This document shows, piece by piece, positions 9,312 to 18,234 of a stretch of 42,501 nucleotides of DNA. This stretch comes from Sterolibacterium sp. (GTDB taxonomy: Bacteria; Pseudomonadota; Gammaproteobacteria; Burkholderiales; Rhodocyclaceae), in the NCBI GenBank assembly GCA_018061005.1, contig JAGOVA010000022.1, positions 1 through 42,501 of the forward strand, in the 5' to 3' direction. Under the pieces are notes generated by a model that was given only the letters and a program-made list of their open reading frames with translations, was not told where the DNA came from and ran no database searches. The position numbers and the translations under genes were made by a program. Positions within the stretch are counted from its first letter, which is position 1. Every line of letters begins with the position of its first letter.

Positions 9312-9336
9312 GCAATGTCCTCACGGCGGACATTGC
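9312..9336. promoter_or_regulatory. 9-bp inverted repeat in the efflux operon leader
   Basis: GCAATGTCC (9312-9320) and GGACATTGC (9328-9336) are perfect inverted repeats separated by 7 bases. The element ends 3 bases before the Shine-Dalgarno of the membrane fusion gene. As DNA it has the size of a TetR-type operator; as RNA it would be a 9-bp hairpin beside the ribosome site. Sequence alone does not separate the two. Confidence 0.5.
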
Positions 9337-9347
9337 CCGGGACGATA

Positions 9348-9379
9348 TTGACGACTTGACTACTCAACGATTTGACGAC
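9348..9379. repeat. Four tandem 8-bp units (TTGACGAC-like)
   Basis: Four consecutive octamers, TTGACGAC, TTGACTAC, TCAACGAT and TTGACGAC, stand in perfect 8-base register. Units 1 and 4 are identical, unit 2 differs at one base and unit 3 at three. They lie between the candidate -10 and the inverted repeat upstream of the membrane fusion gene. This could be a regulator array or a chance micro-repeat. Confidence 0.5.
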
Positions 9380-9433
9380 CCACGCCCGAATGCGACGCCA
9401 TTCAGCACGGCCACACTGGGTCGCCGATTCGAC

Positions 9434-9439
9434 ATTATA
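9434..9439 (-). promoter_or_regulatory. Candidate -10 (TATAAT) for the efflux operon
   Basis: The minus strand reads TATAAT here, about 135 bases before the membrane fusion gene start. No convincing -35 hexamer stands at 16-18 bases. If used, it gives a leader of about 130 nt containing the octamer array and the inverted repeat. The 193-base gap 9299-9491 holds no gene. Confidence 0.35.
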
Positions 9440-9491
9440 CCCGGGCAGCAGGCATTCTCACCGAGCAGGCCGCCAGATTTCGGCGCGCAAT

Positions 9492-11597
<2,106 letters not shown>

Positions 11598-12059
11598 TTA
11601 TTTGGTCTTGCGCCTGGAAACATGAAAATCAATGTCGGCTTCGAACACCAAGCCCCCTGCTGCATCAAAAACCCGCACAGGAACCACCACACTGCCGTCA
11701 TGAATCGCCGCTGCGTCGAGCTGACACTGGCCGCTGAGCGGCCCGCGCGCGCGGGCACGGTAGCGCACCTGCATCCCCTGCGGTATCCAGCGCAAATCCG
11801 CTGGCATCAGCGAATCAATGACCAGCCCGCCACACAACTCGGCCAGATTGCACAGCGCAATCGCATGCACCGTGCCGATGTGGTTATGCACCGCGCGCCG
11901 ATCCGCCATCCGCACCTCAACCTGGCCGCGCCGGTATTCCGCCACATAAGGACGAATACTGGCGAAATACGGCGCACGCCAGCCCACTCCCTGACTAAAC
12001 AGCCAACGCCCTAAAGGCAGATGGCGCAGCTTTTCATAAGGCGCAAGAAAAGAACTCAT
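11598..12059 (-). CDS. Hotdog-fold thioesterase-like protein (DUF4442 type)
   Basis: A 153-residue protein resembling DUF4442/PaaI-like hotdog proteins. Points of likeness are LGRWLFSQGVGWRAPYFASI near the N-terminus, NHIGTVHAIALCNLAE as the central helix with the conserved Asn-His, and a final beta-hairpin (VFDAAGGLVFEADIDFHVSRR). ATG codons at 12065 and 12059 are both possible. GGA is 2 bases from the first and 8 bases from the second, so 12059 is preferred; the open frame back to 12110 lacks a ribosome site. Its place beside fadH and opposite a GMC oxidoreductase suggests acyl-CoA hydrolysis in lipid breakdown, which is inference. Confidence 0.75.
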   Translation of the reverse strand: MSSFLAPYEKLRHLPLGRWLFSQGVGWRAPYFASIRPYVAEYRRGQVEVRMADRRAVHNHIGTVHAIALCNLAELCGGLVIDSLMPADLRWIPQGMQVRYRARARGPLSGQCQLDAAAIHDGSVVVPVRVFDAAGGLVFEADIDFHVSRRKTK

Positions 12060-12112
12060 GGACATATTCCGAAAAATTATTAGCAAACCAGAATTGCGCG
12101 TTTCAAACATAT

Positions 12113-12126
12113 CAAACGACCGTTTG
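12113..12126. promoter_or_regulatory. PsrA/FadR-like palindrome CAAACGACCGTTTG
   Basis: CAAACG-AC-CGTTTG is a perfect 6-bp inverted repeat with a 2-base centre. It matches the published PsrA consensus of the form (G/C)AAAC-N2-4-GTTT(G/C). It lies in the AT-rich 158-base gap between the divergent thioesterase-fadH unit and the GMC gene. It partly overlaps a weak candidate plus-strand promoter (TTGTCG at 12124-12129, 16 bases, TAAATT at 12146-12151), so a bound repressor could block the GMC promoter. No regulator gene is in the window. Confidence 0.5.
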
Positions 12127-12217
12127 TCGCTTAGTATCTGTTTTATAAATTATTTTTTCAAGTATCAAAACCATGTTTATACTCAATGCCGTCATGACAG
12201 CCTGAGCGGAGGGAGCA

Positions 12218-13882
12218 ATGCAACACGTTTCTGAGTATGACCATGATTACATTGTCATCGGTTCCGGCTTCGGTGGCAGTGTTTCCGCCTTACGGCTGAC
12301 GGAAAAGGGGTACTCGGTCGGCGTGATGGAAATGGGGCGACGCTGGAATGCGGAGAATCTGCCGAAAACCAACTGGTCGCTGGCCAACTGGCTGTGGCTT
12401 CCGCAGGTCGGGCTGCGGGGTTTCTTCAACATCAGTCTGTTCAAACGGATCATCGTGCTGCATGGCAATGCCGTGGGCGGCGGCTCCATCACTTATGCGA
12501 GCGTGCTGCTGGTGCCGCCCGATCGCGCCTGGGAACAAGGCAGCTGGGTGGGGCTTAATGACTGGAAGGCGGTAATGCCCGCGCATTACGCGACGGCGCA
12601 GAGCATGCTGGGGGTGACTAAAAACCGCCTGCTGGGGCCCGCTGACCATCGCTTGCGTGAGATGGCCAGTCACATCGGCGTGGAAAATTCCTTTTACACC
12701 ACCCGCGTGGGCATTTATTTTGGCCAGGAAGGCGATGCCCCGGGCACGACCCGCCCTGATCCCTATTTCAGCGGTGCGGGCCCTTCACGTTCGGCCTGCA
12801 TCGGCTGCGGCGGCTGCATGGTGGGTTGCCAGCACAACGCCAAAAATACACTGGACAGAAATTATCTGTATCTGGCTGAACAAGGCGGTGCGCGGGTGTA
12901 TGAGGAAACCCGCGTCGTCGATGTCCGGCCGCTCAATGGCCAGAGCGACGGAGCGGCGGGTTATGAAGTCACCACCATTTCCAGCCGCTGGGGGCTGTGG
13001 CACAAGAAAACGCGCCATACCTGCCGGGGCGTGGTGTTTTCCGGCTCTTCACTGGGCACGCAAAGTCTGCTGTTCCGGCTGAAGCAGGACGGCGCGCTGC
13101 CGCATATTTCCGCAGCATTGGGTAAAAAAGTCCGCACCAATGCCGAGTCGCTGATCGGCGTGCGCTTTCCCGGCAGCCCGGTCGATTTATCGACCGGCGT
13201 GGCAATCGGTTCGGGCATTCATATTGATCAGCACACGCATATCGAAGCCACGCGCTATCCGGCGGGGTCGGATGCGATGGGGCTGCTCAGCACCCTGATG
13301 GCCACCGGCTGGCCACGTTGGCCTGGGCTGCGCCCGCTGGACTGGCTGCTGACCCTGCTGAAATCGCTGCTGACCCACCCGTGGCGCACGCTGCGTCTGC
13401 TCTGGCCGGTCGGTTATGCCCGTGAAACCATGATTTTTCTGTGCATGCAGACCCTCGAAGGCCATCTCGACATGCAGCTCAAACGCCCCTGGTATTGGCC
13501 GTTTTCCCGTCTGCTGGTGGCCGAAGGCGAGCCAATTCCGGTGTCCATCCCCGCCGCCAACGCGTTTGCCCAGGCAGCCGCAGCAGCCACTGGCGGCATT
13601 CCCACCAATTTTGCGCCCGAGGTTTTTCTCAACATCCCCGCCACCGCGCACTGTATGGGCGGGGCGGCCATGGGTCGCAACCGGCAGGAAGGCGTATGCG
13701 ACGGCAAGAACCGGATTTTTGGCTACCGCAACCTGTACATCTGCGACGGCGCGATGCTGGGCGGCAATCTGGGGGTCAACCCCAGCCTCACCATCACGGC
13801 ACTGAGCGAACATGCCATGAGCCATATTCCACCCGCCCACGCGCAACGCTGGGATGCGACGGGCGTAGAAGCGGGCGGATGA
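12218..13882 (+). CDS. GMC family oxidoreductase, cholesterol-oxidase-like (ChoD type)
   Basis: FAD enzyme of 554 residues oxidising an alcohol, probably a long-chain or sterol-type substrate. Visible are the N-terminal FAD motif IGSGFGG (14-20), GNAVGGGS (83-90), and the C-terminal block with H478 in the HCMGG segment and N521 in GNLGVNPS, the counterparts of the GMC catalytic His/Asn pair. Between the halves is a four-cysteine cluster C194-x2-C197-x2-C200-x3-C204 followed by NAKNTL, a feature of the ChoD-like branch and of Fe-S ligand shape. There is no secretion signal. SD GGAGGGAG gives a firm start at 12218. It is transcribed away from the thioesterase-fadH unit. The substrate is not known. 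Confidence 0.85.
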   Translation: MQHVSEYDHDYIVIGSGFGGSVSALRLTEKGYSVGVMEMGRRWNAENLPKTNWSLANWLWLPQVGLRGFFNISLFKRIIVLHGNAVGGGSITYASVLLVPPDRAWEQGSWVGLNDWKAVMPAHYATAQSMLGVTKNRLLGPADHRLREMASHIGVENSFYTTRVGIYFGQEGDAPGTTRPDPYFSGAGPSRSACIGCGGCMVGCQHNAKNTLDRNYLYLAEQGGARVYEETRVVDVRPLNGQSDGAAGYEVTTISSRWGLWHKKTRHTCRGVVFSGSSLGTQSLLFRLKQDGALPHISAALGKKVRTNAESLIGVRFPGSPVDLSTGVAIGSGIHIDQHTHIEATRYPAGSDAMGLLSTLMATGWPRWPGLRPLDWLLTLLKSLLTHPWRTLRLLWPVGYARETMIFLCMQTLEGHLDMQLKRPWYWPFSRLLVAEGEPIPVSIPAANAFAQAAAAATGGIPTNFAPEVFLNIPATAHCMGGAAMGRNRQEGVCDGKNRIFGYRNLYICDGAMLGGNLGVNPSLTITALSEHAMSHIPPAHAQRWDATGVEAGG

Positions 13883-13918
13883 TCTGACGCGCTGCGCTGC
13901 TTCGCTTCGTTATGTCTC

Positions 13919-15844
13919 CTATGTCTCCTGCACTTTCAGGGAAATCACCCGCGCCGGTTTTTTTGCCCGGCCGATGACATGCATTTCGCAGGCCTTGCAG
14001 TCAAACTGCAAGGTCAGACGCTCACTGCCGTTGATGAGCGTCATCGGCTCGGCCTTGATGCCCTTGATCTGCCAGTCCTTGGCCTCTTTGGGGCACAGGT
14101 TGAACGAATAGCGCAGGCAGTGCTTGGTGATCATGAGCGAAACTTCGCCCGGGGTACGATTGGCCTCGTACGCCTCGGCGATCAGTTCAACCCCATGTTT
14201 TTTGTAGAACGCGCGGGCTTGTGCATTGAACACGTTGCCCAGATAGGTTAGCGCCCTTTCTGGATACGCTACCGGCGGCTCGACCGCTGCGGCGCGCTGC
14301 AGGCGTGGCCGTGCCGCTTCTCGAGCCGCCACCAGCGCGCTGATGGCATCGCGGCGCAATGCATTGATCTGCGAAGCTGGAACAAAACAGGGTGAATCGA
14401 TGTCGATCCGTGTGGCGACAAAATCGGTGCTACCCAGTTTGCCCAGATGGGTTTTCAGTGTCGCCACCGCCTGTTCACGATCGCGCGCCGCCGCACATGA
14501 GGCCGGCTGGGACAGCGTGACATTCACGCCATCCGCATCGGTCAGGCTCAGACTCAGGGTATGGGTTAGGGTTGGAGTCGATGCGTCGTCGCTGGCAGTC
14601 AGCCACATCTCCAACCCGATCCGTCGTTCGGCAGAATCTTTTTCCAGCGCGCGTTCAAACGCCTGATCGCGGTTACGGTAAAGCGTCAGCCCCGGCTTGA
14701 GATCATCCGGCATCTCGTTGGGCCACAGTCGCTGGCCGCGGGCGATGTTGATCCGCATGCCCACCCGTTTATTCGCGCCCTTGTTGCTGGCCGGCTGATA
14801 GCTGAGGCCATCGCCATTGCTCAGTTCGATATCGCCATCAATCTCGAACCAGTCCGCCCCGATGCGGGTGACCGCGCCGATCGGTTCCCCGGAAAACTTG
14901 GGCGTTTCAAACGCGCCGATATCCGGCTTGCGCCCCTGCACGAAATAATCGGTCGTCCCCCGGTTGAAGGTTTTTTCCGGCTGCGGCGTAAACAGGTGCT
15001 GCACGTGTCCTGAAGAGGCTGCGCGATAGCCAGAGGTTGCACTCATGAATGCGTCCAGCAACTGTCGATAATGCGCGACAGCATTCTTGACGTAAGCCAT
15101 GTCCTTATACCGCCCTTCGATCTTGAAGGAATGGATCCCGGCCTCGATCAGCGCGTGCAGATTGGCACTCTGGTCGTTATCTTTCACCGAGAGCAGATGC
15201 TGGTCATAGGCCACAATACGCCCCCGCGTGTCTTCCAGCGTGTAGGGCAGCCGACAGGCCTGCGAACACTCGCCGCGATTGGCACTGCGGCCACTATGGG
15301 CATGACTGATGTAACACTGCCCGGAAAAAGCCACACACAGCGCACCATGGATGAAAAACTCCAGCGTGCAACGCGCCGGATCGGTCGCCTGCCGCACCTG
15401 GCGGATTTCTTCCAGCGTCAGTTCGCGTGCCAGCACGATCTGCGAAAAACCCACGTCCTGCAAAAAACGCGCTTTCTCGGGCGTGCGGATGTCGCACTGG
15501 GTACTGGCATGCAGCTGGATGGGTGGCAGATCAACGGCCAGCAGCCCCATGTCCTGCACGATCAGTGCATCCACGCCCAGCTCGTGCAGTTGCCAGGCCA
15601 GCTGCCGCGCTGTTTCAAGTTCCGCATCATCGAGGATGGTGTTGAAAGCCACCAGAATTTTCGCGTGAAAACGATGTGCGTAAGTCACCAGCCGTGCGAT
15701 GTCGGCCAGCGAATTGCCTGCCCCAGCACGCGCGCCAAAGGCCGGGCCACCGATGTATACGGCATCGGCACCATGACGAATGGCTTCGATACCGATCCCG
15801 GCATCACGAGCGGGCGCCAGAAGTTCAAGGAATTGAGTTTGCAT
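13919..15844 (-). CDS. rlhA: U32 family protein, RlhA-type (23S rRNA C2501 hydroxylation)
   Basis: A 641-residue long-form U32 protein. The N-terminal half is a barrel-like domain with LLAPARDAGIGIEAI.HGADAVYIGG and the U32 signature EFFIHGALC. Four cysteines (C170, C177, C193, C197 in GQC and GECSQAC) are the probable Fe-S ligands. The C-terminal half (about 330-641) fits the additional domain of E. coli RlhA/YdcP, with further cysteines near the end (KHCLRYSFNLCPKE and FDCKACEMH). RlhA hydroxylates C2501 of 23S rRNA, so tRNA or rRNA modification is likely, not proteolysis. Starts at 15856 and 15844 are both possible and neither has an SD; 15844 gives the usual N-terminus. The stop is doubled by a 9-bp tandem repeat. 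Confidence 0.83.
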   Translation of the reverse strand: MQTQFLELLAPARDAGIGIEAIRHGADAVYIGGPAFGARAGAGNSLADIARLVTYAHRFHAKILVAFNTILDDAELETARQLAWQLHELGVDALIVQDMGLLAVDLPPIQLHASTQCDIRTPEKARFLQDVGFSQIVLARELTLEEIRQVRQATDPARCTLEFFIHGALCVAFSGQCYISHAHSGRSANRGECSQACRLPYTLEDTRGRIVAYDQHLLSVKDNDQSANLHALIEAGIHSFKIEGRYKDMAYVKNAVAHYRQLLDAFMSATSGYRAASSGHVQHLFTPQPEKTFNRGTTDYFVQGRKPDIGAFETPKFSGEPIGAVTRIGADWFEIDGDIELSNGDGLSYQPASNKGANKRVGMRINIARGQRLWPNEMPDDLKPGLTLYRNRDQAFERALEKDSAERRIGLEMWLTASDDASTPTLTHTLSLSLTDADGVNVTLSQPASCAAARDREQAVATLKTHLGKLGSTDFVATRIDIDSPCFVPASQINALRRDAISALVAAREAARPRLQRAAAVEPPVAYPERALTYLGNVFNAQARAFYKKHGVELIAEAYEANRTPGEVSLMITKHCLRYSFNLCPKEAKDWQIKGIKAEPMTLINGSERLTLQFDCKACEMHVIGRAKKPARVISLKVQET

Positions 15845-15898
15845 GGGGGGAACCATCAGGAATAGAGTGACATTTTATCGTGCCTGACGGGTACAGCC

Positions 15899-17554
15899 AT
15901 GCTCAAATTGATCGTCCACCTCATTCCGCAACGTTATCTGGCTTGGGCGCTGTGCACACTGCTGGCTCTGGTTTTTCTGCTCGCTGCCAGCCAGGCGGCT
16001 TACTGGCTCATTCCTGCACTGTTTTGTGGGCTGCTCAGTCTGGTCGGCCTGTTCGATTACCTGCAGCCCCATCAGGCAATCCGCCGGAATTACCCGCTGC
16101 TCGCGCACTTTCGCTTTTTTTTCGAATACATCCGCCCTGAAATGCGCCAGTATTTCGTCGAATCCGAATCCGAAGAACTGCCCTTCTCCCGCGCCCAGCG
16201 TTCCATTGTCTATCAACGTTCGAAACAGGCCGCCGACAAACGTCCGTTCGGCACGCTGCTCGATGTGTATAGCACTCATTACGAATGGATCAACCATTCC
16301 ATCGCCCCGGCGCGTATCGACAGCCATGATTTCCGCATCCGCATCGGCGGTGCGGCCTGCAGCCAGCCGTATTCCGCCAGCGTGTTCAACATTTCAGCGA
16401 TGAGTTTTGGCGCGCTCTCGGCCAACGCCATCCAGGCACTCAATGCCGGCGCACAGCGCGGCGACTTTTATCACGATACGGGCGAAGGCTCCATCTCACG
16501 CTACCACCGCATGCACGGCGGCGATCTGGTCTGGGAAGTGGCCAGTGGCTATTTTGGCTGCCGCGATGCCCAGGGGCGTTTCGATGCCGACCAATTTGCC
16601 GCCCAGGCATGTCTGCCGCAAGTGAAAATGATCGAGATCAAGCTCTCGCAAGGTGCCAAACCTGGCCACGGCGGTGTGTTGCCGACAGCCAAGGTCACCC
16701 CGGAAATTGCCGAAGCACGCGGCGTGCCGCTGGGTCAGGACTGCGTTTCCCCTGCCACACATTCGGCCTTCTCGACCCCACTCGAACTGATGGAGTTTGT
16801 CGCCCGTCTGCGTGAACTCTCGGGCGGCAAACCGGTCGGCATCAAACTCGCCATCGGTCATCCCTGGGAATGGTTTGCCATCGTCAAGGCCATGCTGGCC
16901 AGCGGCATCACGCCGGATTTCATCGTGGTGGATGGCGGCGAAGGCGGTACGGGCGCAGCACCGCTGGAATTCACCGATCACGTCGGCGCACCCCTGCGCG
17001 ACGCGCTGATGCTGGTGCACAACACCCTGGTCGGCGTGAATCTGCGCGACACCATCCGTATCGGCGTGGCCGGCAAGATCATCACCGCCTTTGATATGGC
17101 GCGCATCATGGCGATGGGGGCGGACTGGTGCAATGCGGCACGCGGCTTCATGTTTGCCCTCGGCTGCCTGCAGGCACGCGTCTGTCATACCGGCGACTGC
17201 CCCACGGGGGTCACCACGCAAGATCCACAGCGCATGCGCGCGCTCGATGTCACCGACAAAACCTTGCGTGTCCAGCAGTTTCACCAGAACACACTGATGG
17301 CACTCAAGGAACTGCTCAGCGCGGCGGGTCTGCAGCATCCCGATGAGCTCAGCCCGCGCCACGTGATCCGCCGCGTCTCAGAAACCGAAGTGCAATCCCT
17401 GGCGACCCTGCACCGCTGGTCTCAGCCCGGTGAACTGCTCGACCCATCCCGCCGCCCGGAACACGTCCTCTTCCGCACGTTCTGGGCGGCGGCCACGCCG
17501 GAGAGTTTCAGCATCCCGACCACATTGATGGCACACCATGAAGCCGCACCATGA
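15899..17554 (+). CDS. Membrane-anchored FMN-binding glutamate-synthase-like protein
   Basis: A 551-residue protein. Two N-terminal hydrophobic helices (about 13-52) anchor it, and the rest is the FMN-binding barrel domain of glutamate synthase large subunits. Key parts are NISAMSFGALS (164-174), KPGHGGVLP (254-262), DGGEGGTGAAP (345-355) and the Fe-S cysteines C423, C429 and C434 in CLQARVC.TGDCPTGV. The glutaminase domain is absent, so it cannot be a normal GOGAT. The family (often annotated FMN-binding glutamate synthase family protein) has no settled function. It is divergent from rlhA over 54 bases. The SD is weak (GACGGG). An electron-transfer or amino-group role is speculation. Confidence 0.85.
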   Translation: MLKLIVHLIPQRYLAWALCTLLALVFLLAASQAAYWLIPALFCGLLSLVGLFDYLQPHQAIRRNYPLLAHFRFFFEYIRPEMRQYFVESESEELPFSRAQRSIVYQRSKQAADKRPFGTLLDVYSTHYEWINHSIAPARIDSHDFRIRIGGAACSQPYSASVFNISAMSFGALSANAIQALNAGAQRGDFYHDTGEGSISRYHRMHGGDLVWEVASGYFGCRDAQGRFDADQFAAQACLPQVKMIEIKLSQGAKPGHGGVLPTAKVTPEIAEARGVPLGQDCVSPATHSAFSTPLELMEFVARLRELSGGKPVGIKLAIGHPWEWFAIVKAMLASGITPDFIVVDGGEGGTGAAPLEFTDHVGAPLRDALMLVHNTLVGVNLRDTIRIGVAGKIITAFDMARIMAMGADWCNAARGFMFALGCLQARVCHTGDCPTGVTTQDPQRMRALDVTDKTLRVQQFHQNTLMALKELLSAAGLQHPDELSPRHVIRRVSETEVQSLATLHRWSQPGELLDPSRRPEHVLFRTFWAAATPESFSIPTTLMAHHEAAP

Positions 17555-17592
17555 AGACAGGCGGTGGCGCACGGTGGCACTGAAGATAGTGC

Positions 17593-18234
17593 TCAGACCA
17601 ACCCCAGTGTGCGCGCCTGCAAAGCAGCTTCGGCACGCGAAGAAATGTTCAGCTTGCGATAGATATTCTTGACATGGTCGCCCGCCGTATGCCGCGAAAT
17701 ATGCAGTTTTTCGGCAATTTCAGCCAGCCGGATGCCCTGCGCCAGCCAGCCCAGCACTTCACGTTCACGAGGCGTCAGCGGATTTTCGCTGTCAGGCGGG
17801 TTTTCTTCCGTGAGCTGAAAGTGACGCATGAGACGCCGGGCAATGGCGGGCGATAACGGCGGCTGCCCATCGACGATTCCGCCCAACTGACGTTCCAGTT
17901 GTTCGCGTGACTGCTCCTTGAGCAGGTAGCCTTGCGCGCCCGCCCGCAAGGCGGGAAACAGATGGGCATCATCATCAAAAATGCTGGCCACCACGATCAG
18001 GCAGGCCGGGTGGCTTTGCGCCAGAGCTGCAATCAGCTCCGTGCCATGGCCATCCGGCAAGGCCAGATCAATCAGTGCCAGATCATAAAAACTGCCGGGC
18101 TGTGCCAGCAGAAGATGCGCTGCCGCCAGTGAGGCCGCCTTCTCAAGACGAATCTCGGGGAAAACGTGGCTCGCGACCTCGCCCAGCAGATCGCGTGCGG
18201 CAGGAACGTCATCGAGGATCAATGCAGATTTCAT
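17593..18234 (-). CDS. NarL/FixJ-type response regulator
   Basis: A 213-residue two-component regulator. The receiver domain (about 1-118) keeps the acidic pair D8/D9, phosphoacceptor D56 in LIDLALPDGHG, S84 in the Thr/Ser position and K106. The C-terminal LuxR-type helix-turn-helix (about 150-213) reads LTPREREVLGWLAQG...IA..L.IS..T...H..NIY.KL. Its ATG overlaps the kinase stop by 4 bases, so the two are co-translated and are surely cognate partners. Targets are unknown; the operon includes no obvious effector other than peptide deformylase and a nucleoside phosphorylase. Confidence 0.93.
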   Translation of the reverse strand: MKSALILDDVPAARDLLGEVASHVFPEIRLEKAASLAAAHLLLAQPGSFYDLALIDLALPDGHGTELIAALAQSHPACLIVVASIFDDDAHLFPALRAGAQGYLLKEQSREQLERQLGGIVDGQPPLSPAIARRLMRHFQLTEENPPDSENPLTPREREVLGWLAQGIRLAEIAEKLHISRHTAGDHVKNIYRKLNISSRAEAALQARTLGLV

